From an uncultured Myxococcales bacterium (GTDB taxonomy: Bacteria; Myxococcota_A; Bradymonadia; Bradymonadales; Bradymonadaceae), in assembly GCA_913058025.1 (NCBI GenBank), contig CAJXPN010000429.1:1-5017 (forward strand): a DNA stretch of 5,017 bases. Reading direction: 5' to 3'. The position numbers and the translations under genes are program-made. Under the pieces are notes generated by a model that saw only the letters and a program-made list of their open reading frames with translations, did no database searches and had not been told where the DNA came from. Position 1 is the first letter of the stretch, and each line of letters opens with the position of its first letter. Below, in pieces: positions 1-4,743 of this stretch.

Positions 1-130
1 GAACACGCACCATGTCCGGAGCTCTCCGCGCGAAGCGCGGGGGGCGCCAAGCGCGCAGCGCGGCGGCGGGGGTCACTGCCCCCGCACCACACTCTCCGCT
101 CACCCGAACGCACCCCAACCGCCCCGCACT
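1..130. other. Non-coding left edge with two GC-rich hairpins
   Basis: No convincing gene lies here. Two inverted repeats are visible. The first, at 21-45, has an 11-pair stem with loop GAA; two pairs are T-G on the plus strand, so it folds better as plus-strand RNA. The second, at 66-85, is a perfect 7-bp stem GCGGGGG / CCCCCGC with loop TCACTG. Neither is followed by a T-run on either strand. A minus-strand ATG at 13-11 with a GGAG ten bases upstream could start a leftward gene outside the window, but only four codons are present, so this cannot be judged. Confidence 0.4.
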
Positions 131-157
131 AAACAAAGACGCCCTCTCGGAAGAGCG
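131..157 (-). terminator. Intrinsic terminator after the SDR gene
   Basis: Read leftward, the RNA just past the SDR stop codon forms a stem CGCTCTT / GAGGGCG (plus-strand 151-157 and 140-146) with the 4-base loop CCGA. The stem has two G-U wobbles and can be lengthened slightly by an outer G-U and G-C pair. It is followed at once by the U-rich tract TCTTTGTTT (plus-strand 131-139). A GC stem followed by a U-tract, 8-10 bases beyond a stop codon, is the standard Rho-independent layout, and a T-rich run is uncommon in DNA this GC-rich. Seen directly; activity is inferred. Confidence 0.72.
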
Positions 158-164
158 CCGGCGA

Positions 165-866
165 TCACCAGCTCTCGACGCTCGGCCTCGCCTCGACCTG
201 GAAGCTCCAGGCGCGGCGAGGTTGGCGCGCGAGGTGGAGAGCGATCTGGGCGGTCTCCGCGGGGCCGACGAAGGACGCGTCGTCTCTGTCGGGCATCCGC
301 GCGCGCACGCTTGGCAGGTCGACCAGGCCGTCGACGATGATCAGCGCGACGTGGACGCCCTCTGGCCAGAGCTGGCGCGCGAGGCTCTCGCACAGGCTGC
401 GCTGGGCGGCCTTGCCCGCGGCGAATGCGGTCGTGAAGGGCTTGCCGCGCAGCGACGCCGTCGCGCCGGTGACGAGGATGTTGCCCTCGCCGGCTTCCCG
501 CATGCCGCCCACGACCCGCTGCGCCGCCACGAACAGGCCGCGGGCGTTCGTGCGCCACGCGAGCTCCATCGCGTCGACGCCGATCGCGTCCAGGTCCCCG
601 AAGACCCCCGAGCCCACGTTCCACACGAGCGTGTGGATCGGCCCGAGCTCGGCCTCGATCGCGTCGACGGCGGCGCCGATGGCCGCGTCGTCGGTCACGT
701 CGCATGGCACCGCGAGCCCGCCGAGCTCCTCGGCCAGCGCCTCGAGCTTGCCCGCGCTGCGCGCGAGCAGCGCCACGCTCCAGCCCGCCTCGGCGAACGC
801 CCTGGCGTACGCCTCCCCGAGCCCCGGACCCACTCCTACCACCGCGCACACCTTCTTCTCCGTCAT
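165..866 (-). CDS. SDR-family protein lacking catalytic Tyr (SDR_c10-like)
   Basis: Cytoplasmic 233-residue Rossmann-fold protein of classical short-chain dehydrogenase size. The N-terminus carries the cofactor loop GVGPGLG (11-17), which fits GxxxGxG but has Val in place of the usual preceding Thr. Arg36 after the second strand suggests NADPH preference. The NNAG motif is altered to WNVG (82-85). Asn107 and Lys152 of the catalytic tetrad are present. The Tyr of YxxxK is Phe148 (FAAGK, 148-152) and the Ser position reads Ala135-Thr136. I recall a conserved-domain subgroup, SDR_c10, described with exactly this Tyr-to-Phe change and kept Lys, so this is probably a real subfamily rather than a damaged gene. 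Substrate and reaction are unknown, and it may not use standard SDR chemistry. The ATG at 866 is preceded by a strong ribosome site (GAGGAGAGGA, plus-strand 871-880). It follows the oxidoreductase operon by 112 bp and ends at a good terminator. Confidence 0.9.
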   Translation of the reverse strand: MTEKKVCAVVGVGPGLGEAYARAFAEAGWSVALLARSAGKLEALAEELGGLAVPCDVTDDAAIGAAVDAIEAELGPIHTLVWNVGSGVFGDLDAIGVDAMELAWRTNARGLFVAAQRVVGGMREAGEGNILVTGATASLRGKPFTTAFAAGKAAQRSLCESLARQLWPEGVHVALIIVDGLVDLPSVRARMPDRDDASFVGPAETAQIALHLARQPRRAWSFQVEARPSVESW

Positions 867-893
867 CGCGTCCTCTCCTCTGCTCTTGGTTTG

Positions 894-916
894 GCCCGGC
901 GCCTCGGGCGCCGGGC
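894..916 (-). promoter_or_regulatory. Perfect 10-bp inverted repeat between operon and SDR gene
   Basis: Arms GCCCGGCGCC (894-903) and GGCGCCGGGC (907-916) pair perfectly around a 3-base loop. Read leftward, it lies 62 bases after the stop of the 979-1608 gene and ends 14 bases before the SDR ribosome site. No U-tract follows (the next bases are CCAAACC), so it is not a textbook intrinsic terminator. It could be a U-less terminator or attenuator, a transcript-stabilising stem, or a leader structure affecting SDR translation. The structure is seen directly; its role is inferred. Confidence 0.5.
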
Positions 917-937
917 GTCGTTCCGTTCGTCGCCAAG

Positions 938-965
938 AATATGCGGACGCATGTTTCGGAGTGAA
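938..965 (-). promoter_or_regulatory. Candidate SDR promoter with overlapping dyad operator
   Basis: On the minus strand, TTCACT (plus-strand 960-965) and CATATT (plus-strand 938-943) are separated by 16 bp; each matches 4 of 6 bases of the sigma-70 -35 and -10 consensus. Overlapping the -10 and spacer is the dyad AATATGCGGACGCATGTT (938-955): arms ATGCG/CGCAT around GA, plus outer AA/TT, with one mismatch. The stretch is less GC-rich than its surroundings. A dyad across the -10 is a typical repressor site, and the nearby TetR protein is the obvious candidate, but I find no matching copy ahead of the TetR gene. Hypothetical. Confidence 0.35.
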
Positions 966-978
966 GCGGCGATCTCGA

Positions 979-1608
979 TCAGTAGCCGGGGATGGGCGCC
1001 TGGCGCACCCACTGGTCGCCCGAAGCGCACGCGAGCATGAGGTGCGCCACGTCGCCCTGCGAGATGCTCGAGCTGGGCGGCCTGTCGGGCAGGACGCGGT
1101 AGGTCCCGGTCGCGGGGCCCTCGAGGATCCTCGGCGGGCGCACGATGACCCAGTCGAGGTCGGTGCCCGTGATGACCTCGTACTCGCGGCGCTTGGCCTC
1201 CATGACGTGCTTCGAGACGAGGCTGATGATGAGGCCGATGACGCGCCGGCCGATCGTGACGTGGTCGTCCGGTGTGATCACGCCCGCGCCCGAGATCGAG
1301 ACGAGGCGGCGCACGCCGTGCGAGGACATCGCCTGGGTGATTCGTTCGAGCGCCGCGCCGAAGAGCTCGACCTGCTCCGGCGCGTTCTCGCGGGCGCCCA
1401 GCGCGCTCAAGACCGCGTCGGCGCCCGCGATCGCGCGCCCGAGCGCGTCGGCGTCATCGAGCTGCCCCTCCACCACGCGGACCTCGTCGCGGCGGGGGAC
1501 CTTGTCCGGCGAGCGCGCGAACGCGGTCACCTCGTGGCCAGCGTCCAGGGCCAGGCCGACGAGGTGTCGGCCGACGCCCCCTGTTCCTCCGAATATCGTG
1601 ATCTTCAT
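979..1608 (-). CDS. NAD(P)H-binding protein, biliverdin reductase B-like
   Basis: Atypical (extended-type) SDR of 209 residues with one NAD(P)-binding Rossmann domain, cytoplasmic. The N-terminus has the strand and loop ITIFGGTGGVG (3-13), with glycines spaced as in GxxGxxG. Arg32 after the second strand suggests NADPH. Later landmarks are GADAVLSALG (62-71), VRRLVSISGAG (99-109), the DWVIVRPPRI block (152-161) and SISQGDVAHLML (181-192), which resembles the SISRxDLAxFML region of biliverdin reductase B and flavin reductase-like proteins. Substrate unknown. The open frame runs upstream to 1656, but I choose the ATG at 1608: it sits directly before the Rossmann strand, has a ribosome site (AGAGAGGA, 6 bases upstream), and its ATGA overlaps the stop of the preceding gene, implying translational coupling. 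The longer start would add 16 polar residues unusual for the family. Confidence 0.88.
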   Translation of the reverse strand: MKITIFGGTGGVGRHLVGLALDAGHEVTAFARSPDKVPRRDEVRVVEGQLDDADALGRAIAGADAVLSALGARENAPEQVELFGAALERITQAMSSHGVRRLVSISGAGVITPDDHVTIGRRVIGLIISLVSKHVMEAKRREYEVITGTDLDWVIVRPPRILEGPATGTYRVLPDRPPSSSISQGDVAHLMLACASGDQWVRQAPIPGY

Positions 1609-2492
1609 GGCGCGTCCTCTCTTTGGGTCGTGTCGTGGATGGGTGGCTTCGCCCACACGTGCGCGTGGGCCGAGACGTAGTCTCGTATCGTTCGGCCAGG
1701 TCGCCCGAGCAGGCGCTCGAGCGTGGGGTCCTCCTGGGCGCCCTGGCCGAAGCGGAGCAAGAAGTGGAGGGCCGTCTGGACGGCGATCGCGCCGCGCGGC
1801 AGACCCCTCCTGCGCAGGTGGAGCGCGTAGCCCAACACCGACGCGGGCTCGTATCGGATCGGGCGCCCGATCGCGTCCTCGAGCGCGCCGGTCACCTCCG
1901 ACCAGGGCACCGCGCCGGGGCCGGCGAGCGTGTAGTCGGCGGCGCGGTGTGCGTCTGGATCGGAGAAGACGACCGCGGCCGCCTCGGCGATGTCTCGCCC
2001 ATCTATCCAGTTCACCTGAGAGCGCCCGGCGGGGACGTAGATCCTGTCGTCCTCGACGATGTCGAGCCTGTAGGCGTCCTGGAGGTTCTGGGCGAAGAAG
2101 CCCGGGCGCAGGTTGGTGAAGTGTTCGCTCGTGGCGCGCAGGTGGTCCTCGACGGCGCGGTGGGGGACGAAGCGGTTCGAGCCGGCGCCAGCCACGGACA
2201 GGAACACGACGTGCCCGACCCCGAGCTCACGGGCACGAACGACGAACGGTATGAGCGTCTCGCCGACGTCCGAGATCGCGGGCGGGCGTACCAGGAACAG
2301 CCGGTCGGCGCCCTCCAGCGCCGCGTCCCAGGTGCTCCCGTCCTCGAGGTCGAACGCGACGGAGCCTGCGATCGCGGATGGGTCTCTCGACGCCGCCCGA
2401 GCGGGGATCCCGCGCGCAGCGAGCGCGGCGAGCACCTCGCTCCCGATGTTCCCGGTCGCGCCGGTCACGAGGACGTGTCCCTGGCCAATCAT
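1605..2492 (-). CDS. NmrA-like NAD(P)-binding reductase
   Basis: A 295-residue protein of the NmrA / NAD(P)H-azoreductase / triphenylmethane reductase-like group, about the usual length. The cofactor loop GATGNIG (11-17) follows the first strand, and Arg36 after the second strand suggests NADPH. Further family marks are the FDLED strand end (47-51), VVFLSVAGAG (95-104), the HRAVEDHL helix (111-118), NLRPGFFAQNL (127-137), VNWIDGRDIAEAAA (160-173) and the C-terminal GRTIRDYVSAHAHVW (266-280). Members include redox sensors and enzymes acting on dyes, quinones or aldehydes, so the substrate cannot be assigned. It is the second gene of a set: its ATG at 2492 overlaps the TetR stop by 4 bases (ATGA), with AGGGG 4 bases upstream as ribosome site, and its own stop overlaps the next start the same way. 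Catalytic activity is inferred only from the family. Confidence 0.92.
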   Translation of the reverse strand: MIGQGHVLVTGATGNIGSEVLAALAARGIPARAASRDPSAIAGSVAFDLEDGSTWDAALEGADRLFLVRPPAISDVGETLIPFVVRARELGVGHVVFLSVAGAGSNRFVPHRAVEDHLRATSEHFTNLRPGFFAQNLQDAYRLDIVEDDRIYVPAGRSQVNWIDGRDIAEAAAVVFSDPDAHRAADYTLAGPGAVPWSEVTGALEDAIGRPIRYEPASVLGYALHLRRRGLPRGAIAVQTALHFLLRFGQGAQEDPTLERLLGRPGRTIRDYVSAHAHVWAKPPIHDTTQREDAP

Positions 2493-3088
2493 GGCGCCCC
2501 CTGGATGTCATGTGGTTCGGAGAGCGTCCCCTCCACGATCCGGCCGATGAACGCCGCGTCGTCGCCTGGGCTGAACGCCGGGCCGCCGATGTAGGCGTTG
2601 AAGCAGCGCGCCTCCATGGCGCCGAGCAGCGACTCCGCGGCGACCTCGGCGTTGCACGGGGCGAGCGCCCCGGAGGCGCTCGCGCGGTCGAGCCAGTCGG
2701 TGAGCGCTCGCCGCATCTCGACGGGAGGCGGGGGCCCATGGCCGGCGCCAGGCAGCTCCTCGACGGGCACTCCGGCGGCCCGTATCACGATCAGGCTGGG
2801 GACCACGCGTTGGAAGAAGCCCATGAGCTCGATGAGGATCACGCGGAGGCGCTCGCGCGGCGCCTCGCCGCATGGCTCGGCGAGCTGCTCGAGGGCGCGA
2901 GGTCGCCCCGGACACAGCGCGTCCATCATGAGCGCGCGCTTGGAGCCCGCGCGTTGGAAGAGCGCGGCGTGTGAGACGCCCAGCTTGGCCGCGATCGCGT
3001 GCACCGAGGCGCCGGGCCCCTGGGCGATGAACACCTCGCGGGCTGCGTCGTGGATCTGCTGGTCTGTGACGGTCTTGGGTCGGGACAT
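2489..3088 (-). CDS. TetR-family transcriptional regulator
   Basis: A 199-residue one-component regulator of typical TetR length. The DNA-binding domain spans roughly residues 8-55: helix 1 IHDAAREVFIAQG (12-24), then the helix-turn-helix with IAAKLGVSHAALF (32-44), where Phe44 sits at the usual Tyr position, followed by GSKRALM (48-54), the standard sKexL-like end. The remaining ~140 residues are the helical ligand-binding and dimerisation part, which is divergent, so no inducer can be named. It is first in a three-gene set and is coupled by an ATGA overlap to the NmrA-like reductase, so it most likely represses its own transcript and thereby both downstream reductases. The start at 3088 is preceded by a poor ribosome site (AAGAAAG in an A-rich leader), unlike the strong sites of the neighbours, which may keep regulator levels low. 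Family assignment is firm; the regulatory target is inferred from position. Confidence 0.94.
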   Translation of the reverse strand: MSRPKTVTDQQIHDAAREVFIAQGPGASVHAIAAKLGVSHAALFQRAGSKRALMMDALCPGRPRALEQLAEPCGEAPRERLRVILIELMGFFQRVVPSLIVIRAAGVPVEELPGAGHGPPPPVEMRRALTDWLDRASASGALAPCNAEVAAESLLGAMEARCFNAYIGGPAFSPGDDAAFIGRIVEGTLSEPHDIQGAP

Positions 3089-3098
3089 TTGTTTCTTT

Positions 3099-3128
3099 CT
3101 TGTAAGTAATTAATAGCTGCGCCTTCAA
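3099..3128 (-). promoter_or_regulatory. Candidate promoter in AT-rich island ahead of TetR gene
   Basis: Bases 3088-3120 form the clearest AT-rich patch of the window. On the minus strand TTGAAG (plus-strand 3123-3128) and TACAAG (plus-strand 3099-3104) lie 18 bp apart; each matches 4 of 6 sigma-70 consensus bases. Transcription would then begin very close to the TetR ATG, giving an extremely short leader. An alternative -35, TTGACT, is at 3149-3154 but lacks a matching -10. I see no good long dyad for TetR binding; only TAATTA (3109-3114 region) is palindromic. The AT-richness is observed; the promoter elements are inference. Confidence 0.35.
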
Positions 3129-3161
3129 TCTCATGACGCCTCCATCGAAGTCAAGCTACGT

Positions 3162-3179
3162 GAGGCCGGTCAGGGCCTC
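3162..3179 (-). terminator. Hairpin at the end of the DUF2254 gene
   Basis: GAGGCC (3162-3167) and GGCCTC (3174-3179) form a perfect 6-bp stem with a 6-base loop. It begins at the last base of the DUF2254 stop codon (TAG, 3181-3179). It could end or slow leftward transcription before the TetR promoter region, but no clear U-tract follows (next bases ACGTAGCTTGACTT), so this is a weak terminator candidate. Confidence 0.35.
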
Positions 3180-4324
3180 TATCCGTCGCGCTCGTCGCGT
3201 GGTCGAGCCGCGTGTGCGGACGCGAGCCGATCGCGTCTGGACTCGAGCTCGAGCATGCGGCGTTGCGGCGGCGCCCAGTCGCCTCCGGCGACCCGCACCT
3301 CGAGCGCGTCGAGTATTTCGTCGAGCGGCCCACGCTCGTCGGAGTCGACCCCGCGCGCGAGTAGCCCGACGCCTTCGATGAGGCGCGTGAGCGTCTTGTA
3401 GTCGCCCGCGCCGTAGTCGAGGATCGGCCAGAGCGACTCGTGGACCAGGCGCTCGAGCGAGTCGCAGGGGAAGACCGCGCGAAGGCGGCCCTGATCGTCG
3501 GCGCGCAGGTGCGCCGGGTGGTCGCGCTGGACCCACCGAGAGAGCAGGTTGAGCAGCGCGTTGAGCGCCATGACGGCGGTCGTGGGGTCGTTGATCCCGG
3601 GGGAGAGCGCGCGCAGCGCGATGTCGGTGAGCTGCTCGATGCCGTAGTGGAGATCCTGGGCGCGCGAGCGCTCCGAGCCGAGCACGACCACCGCGCGGAG
3701 CCGCGCGCGCAGGTCGTCTTCATCGTCGTAGGCCTCGCGCGACGCGACCGTCGCCAGCGCCTCGCCCTCGAGGACGTAGGCGCCCACGGGCCGCTCGAAG
3801 GCGAACGTCATGTCGGTGGAGCCGATGAGCGCGTCGAGCGCGTCGTAGTCGTAGCGGCGCACGTAGCCCGAGGCCAGCGAGGGCACGGAGAGGCGCTTGC
3901 CGTCGAGCCCCTCGTTCGGGTCGCCCTCGTAGGGCTGGCCCAGGTCGCCCAGCAGCTCCAGGCCGATCACCTCGAGCGTCTGCGCCTCGATCATCTCGAT
4001 TATGTTGCCGACCTCGATCGAGCGCGCGACGTGGTGGATGAACGAGAGCAACGCGAAGATGGTCATTATGCTGAGCACCAGCGCCATGTTCACCGCGAGG
4101 GTCGGGACGAACGCGGGCGCCTCCTTCACGCTCCGCAGCACCAGGAGTGAGAACGCGAAGCTGCCCATGAACAGCCCGAGGACGTGGTGGTTGTGTGGGT
4201 CCCCGATGTAGCTGCGCAGCAGCCGGGGGGTGTACGCGTTCGCCGTCTGGATCACCACGACCATCATCAGCGAGAACGCCAGCGACACGACCGTGAGCGT
4301 GGCGCCGGCGATCGCGCCGAGCAT
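3179..4324 (-). CDS. DUF2254 protein, main C-terminal part
   Basis: This 381-residue frame is what remains if translation restarts after the TGA. It has three predicted membrane helices, about residues 5-27, 48-64 and 72-95, followed by FIHHVARSIEV (95-105), which marks the exit from the last helix in this family. The rest is soluble and includes YGIEQLTDIALRAL (227-240) leading into SPGINDPTTAV (241-251), the most recognisable DUF2254 signature. Such proteins sit in the inner membrane; their role is not known. The ATG at 4324 falls inside a conserved block (EGART-MLGAIAG), so it is very unlikely to be the native start. The nearest purine-rich sequences, GAGG at 11 bases and CGAGG further upstream, make weak ribosome sites at best. 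Without the first helix, topology of this piece would be altered if it were made alone. The stop (TAG) is followed directly by a hairpin. Confidence 0.85.
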   Translation of the reverse strand: MLGAIAGATLTVVSLAFSLMMVVVIQTANAYTPRLLRSYIGDPHNHHVLGLFMGSFAFSLLVLRSVKEAPAFVPTLAVNMALVLSIMTIFALLSFIHHVARSIEVGNIIEMIEAQTLEVIGLELLGDLGQPYEGDPNEGLDGKRLSVPSLASGYVRRYDYDALDALIGSTDMTFAFERPVGAYVLEGEALATVASREAYDDEDDLRARLRAVVVLGSERSRAQDLHYGIEQLTDIALRALSPGINDPTTAVMALNALLNLLSRWVQRDHPAHLRADDQGRLRAVFPCDSLERLVHESLWPILDYGAGDYKTLTRLIEGVGLLARGVDSDERGPLDEILDALEVRVAGGDWAPPQRRMLELESRRDRLASAHAARPRDERDG

Positions 4325-4354
4325 CGTCCGCGCGCCCTCGGCCTCGACGAGGAA

Positions 4355-4357
4355 TCA
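4355..4357 (-). other. In-frame TGA inside the DUF2254 frame
   Basis: Minus-strand context is GGC TGA TTC. Both flanking frames continue without shift. TGA terminates the SDR, BVR-B-like, NmrA-like and TetR genes in this window, so a reassigned code does not explain it. A short possible stem CCTCG/CGAGG begins two bases after the TGA with a 7-base loop, but it lacks the guanine-uracil features expected of a bacterial selenocysteine element. Confidence 0.8.
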
Positions 4358-4546
4358 GCCGGGCCACCCGGGCCAACCCTCCAGGCTCCAGGCGTACCAC
4401 TCCCCGCCGATCAGGGCGGCCGCGAGCGCGCTCAGAGAGAGCAACCACAGCACGGGGCGCAGCCAGAGGCTGTCCAGGAGCGACTCGCGCAGATCCATCA
4501 ACCTGGCCTTGTAGGCACTCAGCGTCGTCTTCAGCGCGTCGAACAT
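4355..4546 (-). CDS. DUF2254 N-terminal fragment (63 residues, ends at in-frame TGA)
   Basis: This piece starts at the ATG at 4546, which has a strong ribosome site (AGAGGA, 6 bases upstream), so it is the native start of the DUF2254 gene. It holds an amphipathic, charged N-terminal segment (1-29, with LRESLLDSLWLRP as in family members) and one hydrophobic helix at about 30-47, then an aromatic tail with GWPGWPG (57-63) before the TGA. Alone it would be a small single-pass membrane protein. Its match in position and character to the first helix of DUF2254 proteins is the main evidence that the gene was once, or is still, one continuous frame. Confidence 0.7.
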   Translation of the reverse strand: MFDALKTTLSAYKARLMDLRESLLDSLWLRPVLWLLSLSALAAALIGGEWYAWSLEGWPGWPG

Positions 4547-4743
4547 GTGTCGTCCTCTGGCCGATGTGGTGTGGAGGATCCCCGAGCGATCCAGACACTA
4601 CCACGTCCACGAGGAGGCGCAGGGGCTTCGAGCTCGACGTCGAGGCCCGGCGTGAGCGCGTCTGGTTCTCATCGCCCTCGGGCTGCTATGACGGACGGCC
4701 GCGCGAGGGCGCGCGGGTATCTCGAGGCGAAGACGGAGCGAGG
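4547..4743. promoter_or_regulatory. Divergent intergenic region with dyads
   Basis: This 197-bp gap separates the leftward DUF2254 gene from the rightward transporter and must hold both start regions. It contains an imperfect dyad at 4566-4604 (arms GTGGT/ACCAC, GTG/CAC and GGATC/GATCC, with a one-base bulge and a small internal loop), a perfect 12-bp palindrome CTCGACGTCGAG (4633-4644), and a 7-bp hairpin in the transporter leader (4699-4716). No convincing -35/-10 pair is visible in either direction; the best -10-like site is TGCTATGAC (4684-4692, extended -10 form) without a good -35. Structures are seen directly; function is unknown. Confidence 0.4.
4699..4716 (+). promoter_or_regulatory. 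GC hairpin in the transporter 5' leader
   Basis: CCGCGCG (4699-4705) and CGCGCGG (4710-4716) pair perfectly around loop AGGG. The stem ends 18 bases before the ribosome site GGAG (4735-4738) of the transporter, so it would be in its leader RNA if transcription starts upstream. It may affect stability or translation, or be a by-product of high GC content. No T-tract follows, so it is not an intrinsic terminator. Confidence 0.3.

Larger units (their letters stand above)
3179..4546 (-). pseudogene. DUF2254 membrane protein gene interrupted by in-frame TGA
   Basis: Two reading-frame pieces, 4546-4355 and 4324-3179, are in the same frame. They are separated only by a TGA at 4355-4357 and ten sense codons (FLVEAEGART). 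Joined, they give a 455-position product, close to normal length for DUF2254 proteins. The order of parts also fits the family: charged N-terminal segment, first membrane helix, short extracytoplasmic stretch, the EGARTMLGAIAG entry into the second helix, two more helices, then a large soluble domain with the family motif ALSPGINDPTTAV. Nothing else is broken: no frameshift, deletion or insertion is visible and codon use is the same on both sides. The residue lost may be Trp (TGG to TGA), as the preceding residues read GWPGWPG, or Arg (CGA to TGA). Explanations are a recent nonsense mutation, a base-calling error, or read-through. DUF2254 function is unknown. Confidence 0.75.

Noticed and set aside
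1609..1656. Longer start for the BVR-B-like protein (ATG at 1656)
   Set aside because: The extra 16 residues precede the Rossmann strand and overlap the upstream gene by about 50 bases; the ATG at 1608 has a good ribosome site and the ATGA overlap.
12..1680. Long rightward open frames over the SDR and BVR-B-like genes
   Set aside because: They are Arg/Ala/Pro-rich antisense shadows without recognisable domains, caused by high GC content; the minus-strand frames have clear family motifs.
165..3088. Genome-wide reassignment of TGA to an amino acid
   Set aside because: TGA ends four genes here, at family-typical protein lengths and in two ATGA overlaps, so TGA works as stop.
4325..4357. Selenocysteine insertion at the in-frame TGA
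   Set aside because: The only stem after the TGA (CCTCG/CGAGG, 7-base loop) lacks the loop features of bacterial SECIS elements, and DUF2254 is not a known selenoprotein family with a redox site at this place.
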